Assembly: GCA_000333855.2 (NCBI GenBank)
Contig: CM007314.1
Span: 895,838 to 959,837 of the forward strand
Length of the DNA: 64,000 bases
DNA from: Endotrypanum monterogeii
Lineage: Eukaryota > Euglenozoa > Kinetoplastea > Trypanosomatida > Trypanosomatidae
Direction: 5' to 3'
Part shown: in pieces, positions 9,427-20,480 of the stretch
Numbering within the stretch: the first letter of the stretch is position 1
Layout of the letters: each line of letters begins with the position of its first letter
Made by a program: the position numbers and the translations under genes
Notes under the pieces: generated by a model
What the model was told of the DNA's origin: nothing
Database searches by the model: none
The model's input: the letters and a program-made list of their open reading frames with translations, nothing else

Positions 9427-12400
9427 TTAAAAAATGCGGAGGTCTTCATCCAAGACACGGTCATTCGATGAATCATCGCCTGTGCAGCACATAACGGAAG
9501 CGGCCTCTGGCGTGGCACCAAGCCACCGTACCCAGAAAGACTGTGAGCGCTTGTAGTCAGATCGAGCCAGCAGGATTCGCTGACGACGAATTTCTGCACG
9601 GCGCAGCACATCGCGCGGGTTCGGATCTCGTGACACGAGAAATGCTGAGAAAATGAGGCTTGGCACCACAAGCGCAAGTGACACCCCAAAGGCCGAGTAT
9701 AATCCAGCGATGTCGAGAGACCGTCGAAAGACGCCATAATATTCTAGCGCTGGGCGATCACTGTACGTTGTGGTCGAGTAGAAGTAGAGCAAAGGCATTC
9801 CGAGAAGCATCAGTAGGTTCAGCGGGGTCACTGAGTGGGATTCCCACCACACGCTGAATACCTGTGATAGCATGATAGCTGTGTAAGCCATGGTGAACGT
9901 TACATCCTTCGAAGCTGTTCCACCGGTGTCGGCATACGCGAAACCAGGTCCGTGTAGTCGCGTGCACAACCATAGCAGTCCTACTGACTGTAAAATGCCA
10001 CGTAGCAGAAAAGAAACGAAGTCGCACGGGCTTATGTCGATGGCGCGCCGCGTCATCTTGTATAGGTATGGATTGCGCTCCAGCACGACACGTGGGGCGC
10101 AGCGGTCGAGGCTGTAAAAGACGGTCTGCGGCAGTGTGTAGAAGCCATTCCACATCGTCAAGGAAAACCCGCTCCAGAAAGTACTCCCAGACAGGTGAGT
10201 ACCGACCACGTTGTACGCCAACTGAATGAAAGAAATGAGCATCGACTTGTAGAAGCTGTACTTGATAATGTAAGCAGTTCTCGCATACGCCTGCTGTCCA
10301 TGAAAAAATAACAACGCCCGGAGATCAGAAAACTGCCTGATGGAGAAGTCTGCAGCTCGTGCCGCTTGTTGGCCTTCCTTGCCCATAATCCCCACACCGA
10401 TATGCGCCTCCTGGAGCATGGCGACATCATTTCCACCATCGCCAACTGACAAAGTCATGAAGCCCATCTGGCGCACAAACTTGGTTATGGCAGCTTTCTG
10501 ATGAGGTGTTGTGCGTGCGCAGATGACGCTGCGGCAGCGACTTGAGATGTCTGTAAAACGTGCCAACAGTGTCGGGTCGTCAAATATGGTTTCGAGCACA
10601 GCGCCACCCTCCACCACCAGCACAGCACCACGCCTGACATCGCCACGTTCCGGGAGACCACCAGCGCCATGACCTTCAGCGCTCTGCTGAACACAATCCA
10701 CCTCCTGTGCAATCGCAAACAGCGAATTGTTTGACAGTGGGAATGAGTCGTTGGCATCAAAACAGAACACGCGTCTCTCCAGCAATTTGCCATACGCTTG
10801 CGCTAACGAATCAGAGGTGAATTTCGGTGTGGCATTTATTGGCTGCGAGCCCCTCGGGTATGAGGAGGGGGGGAGTATCTCCATTGGAAACGTTAAAAGC
10901 CTTTGACGCCAATTCTGTACGTTCGCAGTTGCGCCATATCGCTCCCTCGAGCCCTCGCCGAAGTCTACGGGAGGTGGAGTCTTGCCTATTCGGATGATCA
11001 TATCCCCTGGGCGGTAGAGAGAGCACGACAGTCCAATCTGCTCGGCCGTTTCCATCTTGTCCCCGGTCAGCATCCACACTTTGATACCAGCCAGAAGCAT
11101 ATCGTTTATGGTCTCCTGCACCCCATCCTGCAGCTTGTCTTCAATTGCAGTGATGCCTATTATCGTCACACCAGACTCCATCTGCGCCTGCAGCGAATCG
11201 AGGTAGGTCTGCCGACTTTCGGTCAGCCGACTCGCCTCCGCGATATTCTGCAGAAACATGGCTAGATCATCCCGCGAGAGTTCTTTGAGTGCAACCAAAA
11301 GAGTGCGGAGACCGCGTCTGGAGTACATAGAGAGCGTCGCCTCACACTCTGAATTGAGCGCCGGGCTGTTTCCGCACCCAGACGCGACTGAAGTCGATGG
11401 CCCCGATGCAGCCATTTCCATCACTCGATCATCCGCGCCTTTGACCACAAACCAGACACGACCAGAGTCGCATGACTCAACTACGACACCCATCGTTTTT
11501 TTCTCGGAAGAAAACTGGAACGTGTAGTGCACCGTCCACCTCTCCTCCTCAGTATACCCTCCCTCCTCCACCTCGCGCGAGACTAGGCTACTGCTCCCAC
11601 GATGGTAGGGTTCCTGGGGGACTGCTTCCGTGATCGAACTGCTGGCTGGTACACGGTGCATGCGAAGCACAGCGCTGTGCTTGTCACGATGCACCAGCGA
11701 GACACCTAATTTGCGCACCCCCACACAGAGGGCGACCTCGTCTGGCGACGCAGCGTGGTAGGAAAAAACGGCGGCGTCTTCACCGGCGGTCGATGATGAG
11801 GGCGCGGGTACAACCTCCACGGTGTTGCAGAGGGCCACCATCTGAGCAAATTGCTGGATCAATGTAAAGGCGGAGGAGTCGGTTGTTTCATGCACCTCCC
11901 CCAGAGTCATGCTGGTGCTCGCGATTTCGGGAAGGTAGATGTGATGGCCAGGACAAACAGATACGGCGTGAAGTTCCATGACGTTCTGCGTGAGGGTACC
12001 TGTTTTGTCTGAGAGAACATAGTCGATCTGGCCGAGATCCTCGAGAATGCTTGAGTTTTTCACTTTACATCCCATTCCCTTCGACATGTTTGAGCGCACC
12101 GACTCCTCCACCGGATCTTCCGTGTGCATCATAGCAGAGTCCCATTCCACTGCGATGGCCATGTAGTACTTGCACACATCGACAACAAACTTGAAGGAAA
12201 CGGGAATCATAACCGTTGTTAATAGAAAGAAACGCAGGGGATAAATGATCGCTGACCCACTGGACTCATTCGCTGGAAGCTGGAGATACCACACAGTATC
12301 ATGAATCCCTCGGTTCGCCTGAAACCCCATAAAACCCAATACAAGGGCGCAAACCACTTGGCAGATAAAAATACATACGGAGAAGCGGCTTACATCTTTG

Positions 12401-13692
12401 TCAATTTGAGCCCATTTCACGGATGTCTCCCTTTTATTCATACCGAGCTTTGTATCATCACCGGTATATACCGCTACGCACAACACCTGCGCAACATTCT
12501 TGAGAATGCAGGACTGGGGAAGTAGGTGGTGATGGGTGAGCGGAACTCGTACCAAAGTCGAGCTTGAGTTGGGGATAGCTTCCGACATCGTTAATTGAAT
12601 GTCCGCACGACCCTCAAAAGAGTCTATCATCGCAGATGGAGGAGAGCACTCAATACACAGTTTCGCAGTACCAGCCATGACACTCAAGGCCGACGGCGGG
12701 TCCGTCTCTGATGTTACATGACAAACCATATCTGTGCGGATCGACTGATCCTCTGGGTTAACTGTGGACCACTGCACAATTTCCCTGGGCTTTAGGTCGA
12801 TTTCCCCATCCAAGTTGTCTGTGCGGATGTACACACTTGAAGTCGCGCCAAGGACAACCACGTCGCAGGGTATTTCCTCGCCATCGCGTAACAGGAGGAC
12901 ATCACCAACGCAAATGTCGGCGTTGATGCAAGCCTTCCAGGAATTCGTCTCAGCATCCAAAACCATGCGTGGCGTGTAGTTGTACGTGTAATCGAGTTGG
13001 TGCCGCTTCACGTCGTCGTAGCCCTCCTTCAAAGCAGTAAGTGTGAAGGCGAAAAGAAGTGGCAACAGCGTGGATAACGGGTTAACGGGCGCGATCACCG
13101 AAATAAACTGCAGTAGAGTCACGAGCAAAAAGTAAAAATTGAGGGGGCGACGAAACTGCTCGTATAAGTTTTTGAACAAAAAATTATATATTGTGTAGCG
13201 ACTGCTGATGGTGTAGTTCGTGCAATACCGACTGGCCACAATTGGGTCAAGTGGACGAATATGCCGCATTTCCTGTCGATTCGTGGGACTAGAGATCGTT
13301 CTGTGTTGAGATGAATACCTCACCCGGCCGCGAGTATTCTGTCCTGATTTCCTGCAGTCACACACCAACGACAGACCTTGGGAGGCTTTCTTTAAGCAAA
13401 AAAGGAGTCGAGGTCCCAACCGTCTGCCACAAACAGAGGTTACTGGACCCGCCGACGTTGAGGCGCGAGCAGCCTTGTAGTCCAATACGGGGTCGTGACC
13501 CTGGACAGGAGAAAAAAACGGAAGCTCAGTCTCTCTTGCGTCGCCTCGCGGCCCATTACAATCAAGTCTTCTGCTTGTCTGCCAGTTGCCGCCCCGCCGT
13601 TGAACTGGAAAAGGGCTGCTGGGGGTGTTGCGTGAGACACAAGGGCTAGGAGGAGAGGCGATGCCGCCTAAAGAAGGCAGGGCACTGGTCAT
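9427..13692 (-). CDS. P4-type ATPase, putative phospholipid flippase
   Basis: From the ATG at 13692 the protein is 1421 aa; the frame is open to 13818 but with no earlier ATG. A second plausible start at 13269 gives 1280 aa and sits just before the conserved P4 N-terminus (IRPLDPIVASRYCTNYT, then NFLFKNLYEQFRRPLNFYF). Visible motifs are the actuator loop DGEIDLK near D295, PVSFKFVVD in TM4, the phosphorylated aspartate D562 in DKTGTLTQN, TGDKMETA, and the hinge GDGGNDVAML near 1084. About ten hydrophobic segments fit the family. P4-ATPases move aminophospholipids from the outer to the cytosolic leaflet, normally with a CDC50 partner. Unusually, the Thr of the family's DGET signature is Ile, while the catalytic Glu is kept. 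The N-terminal 140 residues are Ser/Pro/Arg-rich and not conserved. Confidence 0.93.
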   Translation of the reverse strand: MTSALPSLGGIASPPSPCVSRNTPSSPFPVQRRGGNWQTSRRLDCNGPRGDARETELPFFSPVQGHDPVLDYKAARASTSAGPVTSVCGRRLGPRLLFCLKKASQGLSLVCDCRKSGQNTRGRVRYSSQHRTISSPTNRQEMRHIRPLDPIVASRYCTNYTISSRYTIYNFLFKNLYEQFRRPLNFYFLLVTLLQFISVIAPVNPLSTLLPLLFAFTLTALKEGYDDVKRHQLDYTYNYTPRMVLDAETNSWKACINADICVGDVLLLRDGEEIPCDVVVLGATSSVYIRTDNLDGEIDLKPREIVQWSTVNPEDQSIRTDMVCHVTSETDPPSALSVMAGTAKLCIECSPPSAMIDSFEGRADIQLTMSEAIPNSSSTLVRVPLTHHHLLPQSCILKNVAQVLCVAVYTGDDTKLGMNKRETSVKWAQIDKDVSRFSVCIFICQVVCALVLGFMGFQANRGIHDTVWYLQLPANESSGSAIIYPLRFFLLTTVMIPVSFKFVVDVCKYYMAIAVEWDSAMMHTEDPVEESVRSNMSKGMGCKVKNSSILEDLGQIDYVLSDKTGTLTQNVMELHAVSVCPGHHIYLPEIASTSMTLGEVHETTDSSAFTLIQQFAQMVALCNTVEVVPAPSSSTAGEDAAVFSYHAASPDEVALCVGVRKLGVSLVHRDKHSAVLRMHRVPASSSITEAVPQEPYHRGSSSLVSREVEEGGYTEEERWTVHYTFQFSSEKKTMGVVVESCDSGRVWFVVKGADDRVMEMAASGPSTSVASGCGNSPALNSECEATLSMYSRRGLRTLLVALKELSRDDLAMFLQNIAEASRLTESRQTYLDSLQAQMESGVTIIGITAIEDKLQDGVQETINDMLLAGIKVWMLTGDKMETAEQIGLSCSLYRPGDMIIRIGKTPPPVDFGEGSRERYGATANVQNWRQRLLTFPMEILPPSSYPRGSQPINATPKFTSDSLAQAYGKLLERRVFCFDANDSFPLSNNSLFAIAQEVDCVQQSAEGHGAGGLPERGDVRRGAVLVVEGGAVLETIFDDPTLLARFTDISSRCRSVICARTTPHQKAAITKFVRQMGFMTLSVGDGGNDVAMLQEAHIGVGIMGKEGQQAARAADFSIRQFSDLRALLFFHGQQAYARTAYIIKYSFYKSMLISFIQLAYNVVGTHLSGSTFWSGFSLTMWNGFYTLPQTVFYSLDRCAPRVVLERNPYLYKMTRRAIDISPCDFVSFLLRGILQSVGLLWLCTRLHGPGFAYADTGGTASKDVTFTMAYTAIMLSQVFSVWWESHSVTPLNLLMLLGMPLLYFYSTTTYSDRPALEYYGVFRRSLDIAGLYSAFGVSLALVVPSLIFSAFLVSRDPNPRDVLRRAEIRRQRILLARSDYKRSQSFWVRWLGATPEAASVMCCTGDDSSNDRVLDEDLRIF

Positions 13693-15182
13693 GAGCACCC
13701 AGTCACCAGCCACCTCGACTTCTTGCACTCTCTCACCTGCGAGAGGGCGGAGATGCCACCACACGCGCACCCACCACCGAAGGAATCGCTCGGCCTCACT
13801 GTGCCACTTCCGCTCCAAGTCCTGCGGAAGTGCGAGGAAGAGATGGCACTCGATTGAATCTCACGGATAATAATCCTCAACAGCAACAGAATACGCCGAG
13901 CAAAGGTCAGACACGACTGAGGGGGAATGGGGATTGCTTACCTGCACTAACACAAACTGTCGACACACGAGGCTAAGTTACAGGTGTATTATATATATAT
14001 ATATATATATAACCATGAATCCGAGAATAGTGAGAATAAATCAAAGACTATTGTGCGCAGCTAACGTGGGCGGAGGGGAGGGGGGGGGGATGAGGATATG
14101 CTACGAGTCGATTTGGCGGTGAGCATGTATAAAACTAAAACCTGTGTATATATGCTCACCGTATAGGTTGTCTCTACTTTTTTCCCCACCCCCGGAGTCT
14201 CAAAACCAATAAGCCCCAGATGCAACTCCTCCTCTCTCCTTACAGCAATGTTTAAGTTTTTTCTTTTCGTTTGTGCCGGTGCTTAGATGTGCCTAAATGT
14301 GTATGTATGTGTGCGTGTGTATGCATGAAAGAGGTGATATGCAATATTGACACGCTCAAAAGGAGTACAGGGTGCGCCAAAGAAAAAAAGAAAATGAGGG
14401 AAGCAGCACGAAAACAAATGGGTAAGAGAGTGACACACGTGCAGAGTCATAGCTCATGACAGATTGATACCGTGGGAAGAGGTGAGGCAGAGAAAAATGA
14501 GAAGGTCAAAAACGCTCGCCTTCAATGCCTGAAAGTCTTTCATCAACTACTCTTCGTATAGAAACACACTGTAATGTTCGAATCACTGATGCAAAGTTGA
14601 ACCGCAAGCAACACATGGGGATGGGGGCAGACATGTATATATATATATATATACATACATTATAGAAGCTTTGCGTCGTATCGTAGGCCGGAAGTCGACT
14701 ACCTCATGCTGTCGTAGCATCACGCCTTCTTTTCTTCTCAGACATTCAGAGAGGGAGTCAATTCGATGTCCCCGTCACATTGAGCACGACATGTGCTAGT
14801 TTGGACTCAAGGAAAACGTTTCATGACAGAGGAAGCTGAGCCAGCAGCACCTCTGCTTTCTATCCAGCCTCCCCTTTCCCCTATCTTTGGGTACGTGTCG
14901 CATATTCTTGAGTCCTCTAGGTCCACCTGCAATACCCATATTTGACCACGGTCCAGGGAAGGAATTGTACCACCTCCTCATGTCTCCATATAGAGGGCAC
15001 CCACCCCCACCCCCACCCCGAACACGCGAGCACCTACACGCACAGAGCATTGCAGATAATTACTGAAAATCAAAAGAGGGAGCGAGCAGAGGGACAACCG
15101 AAATTTCATGCACATCACCCCAAAATGAATGACTTGCAAAGAGGGCGAGAAGGGAGAAGTATATTTGAGAAGCTTTTTTTGG
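13693..15182. other. Intergenic region between the LRR/IQ gene and the P4-ATPase
   Basis: About 1.5 kb with TA microsatellites at 13990-14011 and about 14636-14653, a G-rich run near 14078-14089 and a C-rich stretch near 14998-15018. No gene seen. The first 126 nt are the ATG-less upstream extension of the P4-ATPase frame. Confidence 0.6.
13990..14011. repeat. (TA)n microsatellite upstream of the P4-ATPase
   Basis: About 11 TA units, roughly 300 nt upstream of the chosen start codon. Confidence 0.85.
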
Positions 15183-18100
15183 CTACTTGGGTCGCTGCTG
15201 CGTACGGCCTTCGCGCACCTCCCGTTTAATGCGCAGGGGATCCTGAAGAAACTCCTTGCGCATGCGCTCCTGATGCGCACGAGTAGACTTCTGCTGTCTC
15301 TTGCGAAGTTGCTCCGCCACAGCAGGACCCCACTGATCATCCAAGGTTGTAACGGTGGTTTTCGGATTGAGGGGTTCCGCACCGTCAGCAGTCGAGTTCG
15401 CCTCAGTGTTAGTATGAGCACCGAGGCGACTCCGGATTGTCCCACTGCTTTCCCGTTCACCACTTGGAGGGACCGGTGTAAACGTCGTGGAGGGTTGCGA
15501 TGCGGGGACACCCGTGATCGCCGTTAGGGTTGGCACAGTGGCGTCTGTCGGGAGGTCAAACGGGACAGCACCTACTCCACGGGCAGAATCCACCACGTCG
15601 TGTAGAAGAACTTCCACCGGCACCAGTGCGGCATCGCTCTGCATGAGCCACTCATCCACGTTGACCTTGTGGTATTCATCAACGTCCTCCTCGCTTTTGC
15701 CCACTTGCTCGGGGTGCAAGAAGCGCTTCAACCGCGAGCGTAACGCTGCACCGCGCCACAAAGGCTGAATGCGTCGAGCGGCAACTTCCCTTCGACTCGC
15801 TTCTGAATGCTGATACGCAACACGGAGACGGCTCAGCTCACGGCGGGCACGTCGGACAAGTATTCGAGCGTGCAACCACTCCTCTATAAACGCGCGAGCT
15901 AGACGTTCCAGATGATCCTGCTGACGTTGTTCATAGTGTACGTGACGCACGTGCATATTTCCCGGTAAATCGTGTCCTGCCGGTCGCGCAAGTTTCTTAG
16001 GACGGAGACCGTCAGAGAGAGAGATCCACTCAGACACAGTTGCTCCGTCCACTCGGCATAAATCCACGTGACGCTGGTGGACTGCTGTGCGGACATAGCT
16101 CTGCGCTGCTGTCACACCGCTAAGCTCAGCGACCGCTACTGGATCATGACCAGGCTCCATACGATGAACATCGTTTGCTCGGGCAGCATCGGCAGCCGCA
16201 GCGACCGCTGTTATTTCCCACCCTTTCGCGCGGTTCACCGGGCGTTGGGCGTACGCTTCACGTATTTCCTTATCCTCCAAAATACGCTGCATTTGTGCAT
16301 CCCAGCACAAAGCGGAGAACACCTCTTGGTACAGCTGAGGGGAAGTAGAAAAGCATGGCGACAAGGTCTTGGCCAAGGCTGTGAAGGACAGGTCGTTGTG
16401 CGACTCGGGGTTCATTGAACTACCTGCCACTGTGTCCAGTGTCGAATCACCATCGCCTAACGCCGCGTGAAACGCTGAACCATGTCGATTACCAGCGCCG
16501 CTCTCCAGACGAATGTTGTTCAGCTCCTCCAAGCACGGCACAAGTTCGCCTAACAGCCGCCTCATAGTGAAGTTATCTTGTGTCTCTTTAGGGTTTCCAC
16601 GAAGACACGGATTCCCTGAGAGATCCAGCACGCGAAGACGAGTGCAATACCTCAGCGGCTCCAGCGAACTGAGAGTTGCAATTCGGTTGTGCGACAACTT
16701 TAGCGTTTGCAATCGCGGGCAATGCTGTAGGCCGCTGATATCAGCAATTTGATTTCCTTCAGCCTGCAGCACCATCAACATAGGCAACCAGCCAAGCGAT
16801 GAGGCTTCCAGGGTGGTAAGCTCTGTGTAATTGACAAACAAATGTGTGAGGCAAGGATACACGTGCTTCTGGAGTGGTAGTACACGCAGTGGGTTACGGG
16901 AAGCGTAGAGTCTGCTGAGTAGCACCAGAGAGGGCGCCGAAGCGTCATCTCGATTGTCTTCAGGTTCTCCCATCAGACTCTCTAGCTTGTTGCTCCCCAC
17001 ATCCAGCTCTCGCAGCAACGGCATGGTGCAGACGGCCTTTGCACTGGTTAAGCTGTTGTGCGCGACAGAAAGCTGACGCAGCTGCACACACCCGATGAGA
17101 GAGTCGAGCGTGCTCAGATTGTTTTCCGTGGCTATGCAGCACACCAAAGACGATGAGGTTATCGTCCCCAGCGGCGTAAGGGAGCCTAGATGATTAGAAG
17201 ACACGTCAATAGTCAGTAAGTGCACTCGTTCGGCCAGAGCGTTATTTCGTGCCGCTGTCACGTGGCGTAGATGCAGAGAATGAGAGGACGATATTCTCCT
17301 CGACGACGCGCGAGACTTATCAGGCGACTCTACCGCACTTACCTTGTTCTCCGTTTCTGCTACGCCTGATGCCTCAAGAGTGTTCAGCTCTGCGTTTGAG
17401 ACGCTGAGCGACTGCATGGACGAAAAGGTGTGTAGAGCACCAATGAGATCGAATATGCGAAACGCATTTCCACTGACATCTAGCTCCTTCACCAGGGACG
17501 CTACCGAGACCTCGAATGGCGTTTGAGTTTCGTGGTGTGCAGCCAGCCCTGGAGCGGTGCTGAGGCGCAAATGACGCAGCCCGACCCAGTCGACCTGTGT
17601 CAGATCTTCAAGAGAAAGTATCAGCTTCGCCAGGTACTGTGGGGCCCGTCGAGGGGTGCGCATTGCAGCGTGCAGAGTCGACCAAAGAAGCCTCACCAAT
17701 GTATCGGCGTTCAGCATTGCGGTACCGGCAGCCGCAGAGTCCCCGCCCACTGCGTCTTCCTTCGTCAGAGGTGGATTATCTGGGAGCACCACCGCGCTGA
17801 AAGACGACCCGGGACTAGAGCGGCTGCAAGGCACAGCCTTGAGATGATTACGGTATCGGCGCTCAGCATCCACGAGAAGGGTGCGAAGGTTCTCCAGTTC
17901 CCGACGTTGGGCCAAAGCCCAACGCATCAGCGCCGTGTGCTCCTTCAACAAAGGTGCAATACGCCAACAGAACCATTGGCTCTCGCGCAAAGCGTGCTCA
18001 GCTGCGGAGGTTGCAGTGTCGGCTTCAGGTGTACCCGTCTCGCTTTGAGAAGCACAGGAAGCGGTGAGCACACGGTGCTGCTCGAAGATCGAGCGGAGTC

Positions 18101-20213
18101 GTTCCACTGCGTTTTTAGCAGCCATGAATTCGTTGTCCAAGCGCAACTGAGTGGCAACCCGAGCACGATGCTCCTCCTCGCTTGAGTCTCGGTGAAGTAG
18201 ACGTCGCGCGAATGCCTCATCTTGAGTCAGTTGCTCCCGTTGCACCTCCCACTCTACCAGGAGTGTGTACGCCAGTTTCTCCGTCTCTTGCAGGCGTCGC
18301 AACTCCTGTGACTGCTGAGCAAGTGCTCTGTCTCTACTAGCGGCCCCGACAAGCTCTTCGTAGGCAGCAAGCTCAGACACGCAAAGGGTTTTGAAAGCGT
18401 GGAAAGCAGCCTCCTCCACCGATGTGAGTTGATCCGCGTACCAAGCAACTCGATCTGCAACGGCGCGCAGTTCGCGCTCCACGAGTTCATCCTCGATGCG
18501 CATCTGGTGGCGCTCGGCAGCCTCACGGCCCACCAGAAAAGACTCAATTGCCGCCTGTCGGCGAATCCGCTCCAGCGAAGAGCTCACAGCCGATGTCGTC
18601 GGTTCAGAGCACTTCGTCGCTTTTCTCTGGAGATGCTGAGAAGTCCAGGTGACGTCGCCATCGTTCAATTCAGTGTCTCGATGACCCTTTGGCGAGTGGT
18701 CGATCGCATCGCGGTGCTCGTATTCTTCTTGGATTGGAGATAGGAGCACGTCAAGCTGTTCCACAAACGTGTGGAGCGTTGCCAGGCCCAGGGCATTGCG
18801 CTTGCTGATCTTTGACTTCCCTTGCGCCGCTGCGTTTCCGGTGTTGGTCGTGGGAGGGTTCTCGGGCATGTACGCGTCTCTCGAAGCCTCCAGGGCTACC
18901 TCCGTCTCTGCCTCGTAGGCGTCTGCATTGGCGATCAAAGTAAGTACCTCCGTGTTTTTGCCCATCAACTCTGAGATGGACAGGAACTTCTGCTCCTCGG
19001 TGAACGAAGCAAGCGCCGCGTCTTGTGTCAGAGAGTCTGTAGGTGCTGCGCTGGGAGTCTCGGGGTACTCTTCGTGCGCTCGCAAGACAGCATCTTCGCT
19101 GATGGGCAGTGACTGCACTACGACTGGCACCGAGTGCGACAGCTCCATGTCAAATGCGTAGAGGGTCGGAAGAACTGGCTCAACCTGCTCATCGTTCCTG
19201 TCGACATTGAGCGCCTGTGCATCGTCCGGGCTTTGGCGCAAAACAGCATGCAGTCGTGCGCAGCTTGTGCGCGACTCACGAATAAGCTCCAGTAGCTCGG
19301 TTTCACCTTTTTTCTCATTGTGCTTCTCATCGTCGTCGTAGTATGCATCTAAGGCATCGTCGAAAAGCAGCGCCGCACGATCCTCCAGCTCCCGCACGGC
19401 CTGAGCGATTTCCTCCGCATTACCCGAGACATCCTTTGCAGAGCGTGGGCACAAAACCTCTGTTGCCGCTGCTAGAAGCTCTTGCGTCGACTCAATGACG
19501 CGGCGATATTCAACATCTGCCGCCTGCTCAGCTGCGGGGGTGGGATCTGTGCGAGAGCTGTTATCGAGGGGTGTTGCCGATGTTTCGTGAGTGTCTGGCA
19601 CAAGCAACATCGATGCCATGACAGTAGTAGAAGCACCTTCTACGGTGAGACGCGCACGCCGAATCCACTCCTTTCCGCTTCGCAAGACAGCAGAATGATG
19701 CGCAAACGTGTTGGAGGACGCGAATCCGTCAGATGATTGCTCCAACACGTGGTGCTCCGTGACACCCTTCGACCCATCAACGTCTCCTCGACTTTCAAGT
19801 GTGTCCACAAGATCTGTTATGGCTTCGATCAAGGACAACGGCGCTGACCTGCTTACCGTCATAAGGGAAGGAACATTTTGGTGCAGATAAAGTCGAAGCG
19901 GGTCCCTGTATTTCATATGTCGGCCAGGCCCTGATCTATGCCCGTCGTCGTCGTGGCTACAGTCTGCTGCACCATTGTCATCGAGCACCTCGTCTTCAGT
20001 TGCCGCACCCGTGAGAAAGACGTGGCCGTCACCCATTTGAGACTTGAAGTGACTCGGTGCTACCCAGCCGACATCGTCATCGTAGAGCGGTTCAACCCCG
20101 TACTCGGCGAGCAACGCTGCTTCCTCTGCAGAGGTCATCTGCCAGGAAGATGACCCGCGTGTGATGGCGTGGCCCTCCGCATCATCGCGAACACCTCCTG
20201 AATCTTCGTTCAT
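15183..20213 (-). CDS. Large leucine-rich-repeat, coiled-coil and IQ-motif protein
   Basis: 1676 aa from the ATG at 20213. The frame is open to 20249, but that stretch crosses a T9-AG splice acceptor, so the upstream residues are not translated. Order of regions: acidic, Ser/Thr-rich N-terminus with no recognised fold; charged helical and probably coiled-coil region at about 530-800; leucine-rich repeats at about 880-1210, with repeated LxxLxLSxNxL units such as LRVLDLSGNPCLRG; then a basic helical segment with one IQ motif (ARRIQPLWRGAALRSRLKR) near residue 1480, expected to bind calmodulin or a related EF-hand protein; and a basic C-terminus. The architecture resembles LRRIQ1/centriolin-type proteins of cilia and centrosomes, so a cytoskeletal or flagellar scaffold role is a reasonable guess but not shown. 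Confidence 0.85.
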   Translation of the reverse strand: MNEDSGGVRDDAEGHAITRGSSSWQMTSAEEAALLAEYGVEPLYDDDVGWVAPSHFKSQMGDGHVFLTGAATEDEVLDDNGAADCSHDDDGHRSGPGRHMKYRDPLRLYLHQNVPSLMTVSRSAPLSLIEAITDLVDTLESRGDVDGSKGVTEHHVLEQSSDGFASSNTFAHHSAVLRSGKEWIRRARLTVEGASTTVMASMLLVPDTHETSATPLDNSSRTDPTPAAEQAADVEYRRVIESTQELLAAATEVLCPRSAKDVSGNAEEIAQAVRELEDRAALLFDDALDAYYDDDEKHNEKKGETELLELIRESRTSCARLHAVLRQSPDDAQALNVDRNDEQVEPVLPTLYAFDMELSHSVPVVVQSLPISEDAVLRAHEEYPETPSAAPTDSLTQDAALASFTEEQKFLSISELMGKNTEVLTLIANADAYEAETEVALEASRDAYMPENPPTTNTGNAAAQGKSKISKRNALGLATLHTFVEQLDVLLSPIQEEYEHRDAIDHSPKGHRDTELNDGDVTWTSQHLQRKATKCSEPTTSAVSSSLERIRRQAAIESFLVGREAAERHQMRIEDELVERELRAVADRVAWYADQLTSVEEAAFHAFKTLCVSELAAYEELVGAASRDRALAQQSQELRRLQETEKLAYTLLVEWEVQREQLTQDEAFARRLLHRDSSEEEHRARVATQLRLDNEFMAAKNAVERLRSIFEQHRVLTASCASQSETGTPEADTATSAAEHALRESQWFCWRIAPLLKEHTALMRWALAQRRELENLRTLLVDAERRYRNHLKAVPCSRSSPGSSFSAVVLPDNPPLTKEDAVGGDSAAAGTAMLNADTLVRLLWSTLHAAMRTPRRAPQYLAKLILSLEDLTQVDWVGLRHLRLSTAPGLAAHHETQTPFEVSVASLVKELDVSGNAFRIFDLIGALHTFSSMQSLSVSNAELNTLEASGVAETENKVSAVESPDKSRASSRRISSSHSLHLRHVTAARNNALAERVHLLTIDVSSNHLGSLTPLGTITSSSLVCCIATENNLSTLDSLIGCVQLRQLSVAHNSLTSAKAVCTMPLLRELDVGSNKLESLMGEPEDNRDDASAPSLVLLSRLYASRNPLRVLPLQKHVYPCLTHLFVNYTELTTLEASSLGWLPMLMVLQAEGNQIADISGLQHCPRLQTLKLSHNRIATLSSLEPLRYCTRLRVLDLSGNPCLRGNPKETQDNFTMRRLLGELVPCLEELNNIRLESGAGNRHGSAFHAALGDGDSTLDTVAGSSMNPESHNDLSFTALAKTLSPCFSTSPQLYQEVFSALCWDAQMQRILEDKEIREAYAQRPVNRAKGWEITAVAAAADAARANDVHRMEPGHDPVAVAELSGVTAAQSYVRTAVHQRHVDLCRVDGATVSEWISLSDGLRPKKLARPAGHDLPGNMHVRHVHYEQRQQDHLERLARAFIEEWLHARILVRRARRELSRLRVAYQHSEASRREVAARRIQPLWRGAALRSRLKRFLHPEQVGKSEEDVDEYHKVNVDEWLMQSDAALVPVEVLLHDVVDSARGVGAVPFDLPTDATVPTLTAITGVPASQPSTTFTPVPPSGERESSGTIRSRLGAHTNTEANSTADGAEPLNPKTTVTTLDDQWGPAVAEQLRKRQQKSTRAHQERMRKEFLQDPLRIKREVREGRTQQRPK

Positions 20214-20235
20214 TCTCGTGCAACGTATGGTAAGA

Positions 20236-20246
20236 CTAAAAAAAAA
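20236..20246 (-). promoter_or_regulatory. Predicted spliced-leader acceptor for the LRR/IQ gene
   Basis: On the minus strand T9 is followed directly by AG (20237-20236), giving a 22-nt 5' UTR before the ATG at 20213. This site decides the start, because the longer frame would have to be translated from the tract itself. Confidence 0.55.
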
Positions 20247-20448
20247 CACAAATCTCTACACAACAACAGACAGGGATCCAAATGGGGTACGCGAAGGAAA
20301 GCAGTACCGATTACATCGGAGATCTCTACGAAAACCATGATAAGGGTAGTGCGTACTCGATCAAATTAGGTTCTCAGTGCGTATATGGTAAGCAGACGGA
20401 ATCTGTGCACCACATAAATGGAGCTGGGTGAATAAAAAGGATATGAAC

Positions 20449-20480
<32 letters not shown>

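Noticed and set aside
20214..20249. Extended N-terminus of the LRR/IQ protein
   Set aside because: Starts at GTG inside the T9 tract; the splice acceptor at 20236 removes it from the mRNA.
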